Notes under the pieces: generated by a model
Told to the model about the DNA's origin: nothing
Seen by the model: the letters and a program-made list of their open reading frames with translations, nothing else
Database searches by the model: none
Shown: piece by piece, positions 61,226 to 64,000 of the stretch
Layout: each line of letters opens with the position of its first letter
How positions within the stretch are numbered: the stretch's first letter is position 1
Assembly (NCBI RefSeq): GCF_001021975.1
Contig: NZ_CP009928.1
Coordinates: 4,569,633-4,633,632, forward strand
Direction: 5' to 3'
Length of the DNA stretch: 64,000 nucleotides
DNA from: Chryseobacterium gallinarum
Lineage (GTDB): Bacteria; Bacteroidota; Bacteroidia; Flavobacteriales; Weeksellaceae
Program-made: the position numbers and the translations under genes

Positions 61226-61759
61226 ATGGCAAATAAACCAATGAAGCTTATGAATGATTTTATCAATGCTCTATGTAGCAATGCAAGGAATGAACGAATT
61301 CCCGAAGAACACGACTTCTTTGGCTGCTTGATAGGTGAATGGAACATCGTGTGGAACGACCATTTGGAAGATGCCGAACCACGAAAAGTAAAGGGCGAAT
61401 GGATATTTTCCCGAGTATTGGACGGTACGGCAGTTCAAGACCTCTTTATCGTTCCCTCTCGCAAGGAACGCCTGATAGATAAACAACTTGATGCCGAATA
61501 CGGAACGACACTCCGTATTTTCAATCCCAAGACAATGGCGTGGGATATATTCTACGGTTGTATGGGCGAGGCTATCCGACTGACAGCCCGAAAGGTCGGC
61601 GAAGAAATTATCCTGACCGAAAACACGACGGAAAAAATGAGGTATGTATTCTCTGATATTGCGACTTCTTCTTTTCTGTGGAGAAAAGAGCGAATAAACG
61701 AAAACGGCGAGTGGCAAACCGTGGCGAAAGTAACGGCAGAGAGAAAACAAAATAAATGA
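61226..61759 (+). CDS. Cargo protein, DUF1579-like lipocalin fold (tentative)
   Basis: The 177-aa protein has no signal peptide. Its body follows the lipocalin-like layout of DUF1579-type proteins: HDFFGCLIGEWNIVWNDHLE, KVKGEWIFSRVLDGTAVQDL, YGTTLRIFNPKTMAWDIFYG and KMRYVFSDIATSSFLWRKER. The role is not known. It is the first of four cargo genes on the plus strand. A -7 box TATATTTG (61134-61141) lies upstream. The gene order and close spacing suggest an operon with the DJ-1-like gene 4 bases downstream. Confidence 0.6.
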   Translation: MANKPMKLMNDFINALCSNARNERIPEEHDFFGCLIGEWNIVWNDHLEDAEPRKVKGEWIFSRVLDGTAVQDLFIVPSRKERLIDKQLDAEYGTTLRIFNPKTMAWDIFYGCMGEAIRLTARKVGEEIILTENTTEKMRYVFSDIATSSFLWRKERINENGEWQTVAKVTAERKQNK

Positions 61760-61763
61760 ACTG

Positions 61764-62360
61764 ATGATGAAACAGAAAGTCTTATTTATCTTATTGAATG
61801 AATATACCGATTGGGAGGGAGCTTTTCTCTCCACGGCTCTTCACGTGGGTGTGATACCGGGCGGTGAAATAAAATACGAAGTGCATACCGTTGCACCGAC
61901 ATCGGACGCTGTCCGTTCAATTGGAGGTTTCAGAACTTTACCCGATTATTCTTTCGAGAATATGCCGAAAGATTATGCCGCCTTAGTGCTTATCGGTGGC
62001 AACCGTTGGACCTCGCCCGAAGCGAAACTTGTCATACCTTTGGTACAGAAGACTTTGGATAAAGGTAAAATTGTCGGGGCAATATGCAATGGTGCTTCAT
62101 TCCTATGTTCACATGGTTTCTTGAACAACGTAAAACACACAGGCAACGGTCTCGACCAACTCAAAAAATGGGGCGGTTCCGGTTACACTAATGCGGAGAA
62201 TTATGTGGAAGCACAAGCCGTTAGTGACAAGAATATTGTTACGGCAAATGGTGTAGGGCATTTGGAATTCACTCGTGAGATGCTTCTATTGCTGAAAGCC
62301 AACAATCCCGAGCAGATAGAGGCTTGGTACGATTTCTATAAAAATGGTTTCGTGAGATAA
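61764..62360 (+). CDS. DJ-1/PfpI family protein
   Basis: The 198-aa cytoplasmic protein has the DJ-1/PfpI fold with the nucleophile elbow cysteine in GKIVGAICNGASFLCSHGFL, a preceding glutamate region (LNEYTDWEGAFLSTAL) and IVTANGVGHLEFTREMLLLL. Relatives include deglycases, proteases and stress proteins. It starts four bases after the DUF1579-like gene, in an operon of element cargo. Confidence 0.85.
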   Translation: MMKQKVLFILLNEYTDWEGAFLSTALHVGVIPGGEIKYEVHTVAPTSDAVRSIGGFRTLPDYSFENMPKDYAALVLIGGNRWTSPEAKLVIPLVQKTLDKGKIVGAICNGASFLCSHGFLNNVKHTGNGLDQLKKWGGSGYTNAENYVEAQAVSDKNIVTANGVGHLEFTREMLLLLKANNPEQIEAWYDFYKNGFVR

Positions 62361-62387
62361 AGTTATTTTTCTGAGATACTAAACTTT

Positions 62388-62790
62388 ATGTTCGTAACGT
62401 CAAACATAAGAGCCACGTTTCCATGCAATTTACAGAGCGTTTGGCAAGTTGTAACATCGCTAACAGACTATTCGTGGAGAAGTGATGTTGAAAAGATAGA
62501 GATCATATCAGACACGCAATTTGTAGAAATAACGAAGAGTGGATATAAGACAACTTTCACGATAACAAGACAAGAACCTTGTTGTCGATGGGAATTTGAT
62601 TTGGAGAATGACAATATGAGAGGGCATTGGGTTTGGTGTTTTCAGTGGAAATGAAAAGACAGCCTCGATTGATTTCACGGAGTACATAGAACCAAAGAAA
62701 TGGTTTCCCAAACCGCTTGTAAAGATATATTTGAAGTACATGCAAGTCAGATATGTCAGGGATTTAAGGCAGACTTTGAAAAGAATATGA
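62388..62790 (+). pseudogene. Frameshifted SRPBCC-family gene
   Basis: The first part encodes an SRPBCC/START-like start (NIRATFPCNLQSVWQVVTSL; TDYSWRSDVEKIEIISDTQF) and ends at a stop near 62654. After skipping one T at 62634, the frame continues GVFSGNEKTASIDFTEYIEP, KKWFPKPLVKIYLKYMQ and VRDLRQTLKRI to a stop at 62790, as expected for the rest of the domain. So a single-base insertion splits the gene, or the sequence has an error there. Confidence 0.75.
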
Positions 62791-62820
62791 CCATAGATTT
62801 TATCTGAAAATAAAAAAGCT

Positions 62821-63288
62821 ATGCCACAAATAACCAAAGGAGGAAAGTTTATCTTCGGAATCTCTCATATTCGGGAAGATTTGACAATTCAGATACCAAA
62901 ACAAGCTATCCATGAATATGCTCTTGCTGATATTGAAAACATCATTCTGATTACAGGAAGTAAAGCGACGGGAGGCTTCTGTATAACGACTTATCCACTT
63001 CTTTCTTCTTCAAAACTGTGTCATATATTGACAAATTGTCCTCAACTAAGGGAACAGACGCTACCAATGGGCAAACTGATAACCTATAAAGGAAGGGGTT
63101 ATACTTGGGTGCCAATAGGAGAAGGAGGAATGATCAGCCTAACCCCTGAATTGATGAAGGCATTAAGATTGCAAGTCCATTCTGAATTATTGGCTATCAG
63201 AAGTAGCAATATCGCTTTCACAATGGGAGCAAAAGGGCCGTTGTGGGAAAAAGCGCAGGCTTTCAATGGTGAAATTACACGATATTAG
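62821..63288 (+). CDS. Cargo protein of unknown function
   Basis: The 155-aa protein has no signal peptide. It begins MPQITKGGKFIFGISHIRED, has an AbrB-like beta segment (LTIQIPKQAIHEYALADIEN; IILITGSKATGGFCITTY) and a Gly-rich middle (GKGRGYTWVPIGEGGMISLT-like). The end is helical. I do not recognise the family. It is the last plus-strand cargo gene and is followed by the convergent integrase gene. Confidence 0.6.
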   Translation: MPQITKGGKFIFGISHIREDLTIQIPKQAIHEYALADIENIILITGSKATGGFCITTYPLLSSSKLCHILTNCPQLREQTLPMGKLITYKGRGYTWVPIGEGGMISLTPELMKALRLQVHSELLAIRSSNIAFTMGAKGPLWEKAQAFNGEITRY

Positions 63289-63339
63289 TCGTAGAAAGGA
63301 CTTGCTCCATAAAACGAAGCAAGTCCTTTCTGTTTAGTC

Positions 63340-64000
63340 TTAACCTCTCCTTTTTTGTGTGAGTTTCTCCATATCCTTTGAAATCTTGCTGTCCGTGATT
63401 TGAGCGTAGATTTGCGTGCTGGCAATAGAGGAATGCCCCATCATTTTGGCAATGCTCTCCATCGGAATACCTGCCTCTAAAGTCAGTGTGCCGAAGCTAT
63501 GTCGTGCCATGTGCCAAGTTAGCGGAGTGGCGAATACCACAAGCCAAACCAATCGTTTTGAGGTAAGTGGGATAATTTGCCTTTACTTATCGTATCGGGA
63601 AATACCTTGTAATCCCCCTTGCTCTTCTCTTTCGTGTAAAGGGCGAGTATCTGCTCCGCTATCGGATGCAGGGGTATCAAACTCTCTACCTCCGTTTTCT
63701 GTCTTGCCTTGCGGATATATCGCTTCCCCTCGCTGTTCGTTTCGATTTGCGAAGCTCGGAGGCTCTGCAAGTCGGCGAATGCCAACCCCGTAAAGACAGA
63801 GAAAAGAAACATTCTTCGGCTCAGTTCCGCCCCTTCCTCCTGCAACGGGAATGCCAAGAGCTTTGCCACCTCGCCCTTGCTCAGGAAACGAGGTTTGCGC
63901 TCCACGGCTTCATACTTCACCTCTTCAAACGGATTGAAGCGTATTGTCCCTTGGCTGACAGCTCGGTACATCAACCGACTCAACCAACAGAGATGCTTGT
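63340..64000 (-). pseudogene. Tyrosine integrase, frameshifted, runs off window
   Basis: This is the C-terminal part of a Bacteroidota-type tyrosine recombinase. Motifs are FTGLAFADLQSL (Ala where most families have the first Arg, as in IntDOT-like proteins), the HMARHSFGTL box (HxxR), GHSSIAST and the catalytic Tyr in TQIYAQI. Near 63545-63585 the frame changes twice: removing one T after each of two CAC triplets restores YLKTIGLACGIRH and PLTWHMARHSFGT in one frame. As written, the protein would stop before its catalytic His, Arg and Tyr. The N-terminus lies beyond 64000. Confidence 0.78.

Larger units (their letters stand above)
54933..64000. mobile_element. Integrated mobilizable element (right end outside window)
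   Basis: The region is visibly richer in G+C than the rest and encodes a relaxase, MobC-like protein, DUF3408 protein, primase, VapE-like helicase, two excisionase-like HTH proteins, cargo and a tyrosine integrase. No type IV secretion genes are in the window, so it is probably mobilized by a helper element. The left edge is set by the interrupted host gene at 54942/54943. The integrase continues past 64000, so the right edge is not seen. Its closest kind would be Bacteroidota mobilizable elements that integrate by an IntDOT-like recombinase. Confidence 0.85.

Overview
The window looks like the chromosome of a Flavobacteriia species close to Chryseobacterium or Elizabethkingia. The DNA is AT-rich. 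Signal peptides commonly end in ...SQ or ...AQ. Promoter -7 boxes follow the Bacteroidota pattern TAnnTTTG. Gene content is typical of the group: SusC/SusD, TPR-HTH sensor-regulators, PIG-L plus sodium symporter, DUF2911, DUF4142, a GldA-like ATPase and LytTR two-component genes. No rRNA, tRNA or CRISPR array was seen.

Layout. 0-2 kb: a lipoprotein alpha/beta hydrolase, then decayed remnants (DUF3592, AraC C-terminus, possibly an outer-membrane barrel). 2-8 kb: a TPR-LuxR regulator, a stand-alone adenylation-carrier-reductase enzyme (NRPS/CAR-like) and a Crp/Fnr regulator, with two inverted repeats upstream of the enzyme. 8.6-22 kb: secreted fibre-like surface proteins with C1q-like or repeat C-termini, interrupted by a tight operon of PIG-L deacetylase, an unlisted 34-aa membrane protein, an SSS symporter and DUF2911. 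22-31 kb: assorted small-molecule and stress genes (PhzF, AraC, methyltransferase, GNAT, DUF4142, ADGF-type adenosine deaminase). 31-35 kb: two more surface proteins and a TPR-AraC regulator. 35-40.4 kb: a candidate small RNA, a candidate Cys-rich peptide and a SusC/SusD pair. 40.6-54.9 kb: an aspartyl protease, a DUF305 membrane protein, two small HTH proteins, a 56-aa lipoprotein, a third TPR-HTH regulator, a serine beta-lactamase-like hydrolase, an acyltransferase, a LytS/LytTR pair, a GldA-like ATPase and a patatin.

From about 54.93 kb to the window end lies an integrated mobilizable element, visibly richer in G+C. It has a relaxase, MobC-like protein, DUF3408 protein, Toprim primase, VapE-like helicase, twin excisionase-like HTH proteins, four cargo genes and a tyrosine integrase that runs off the window. 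It entered at the start codon of a host secreted-protein gene: the codons for KKLHGIFCF remain but the ATG is gone. The integrase carries two single-base insertions and one cargo gene carries another, so the copy may be immobile, or the sequence may contain errors.

The most notable items outside the element are the translationally coupled 34-aa membrane protein between deacetylase and symporter, the perfect palindrome upstream of the adenylation-reductase gene, a promoter-to-terminator small RNA candidate near 35.2 kb, the 53-aa Cys-rich ORF beside SusC, and sequence boxes shared between upstream regions of the TPR-HTH regulators and a tiny lipoprotein. In the element, duplicated GATACCGAGCAATC hairpins bracket the twin HTH genes and can fold in alternative ways. 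All identifications are by eye from sequence; no database search was run.
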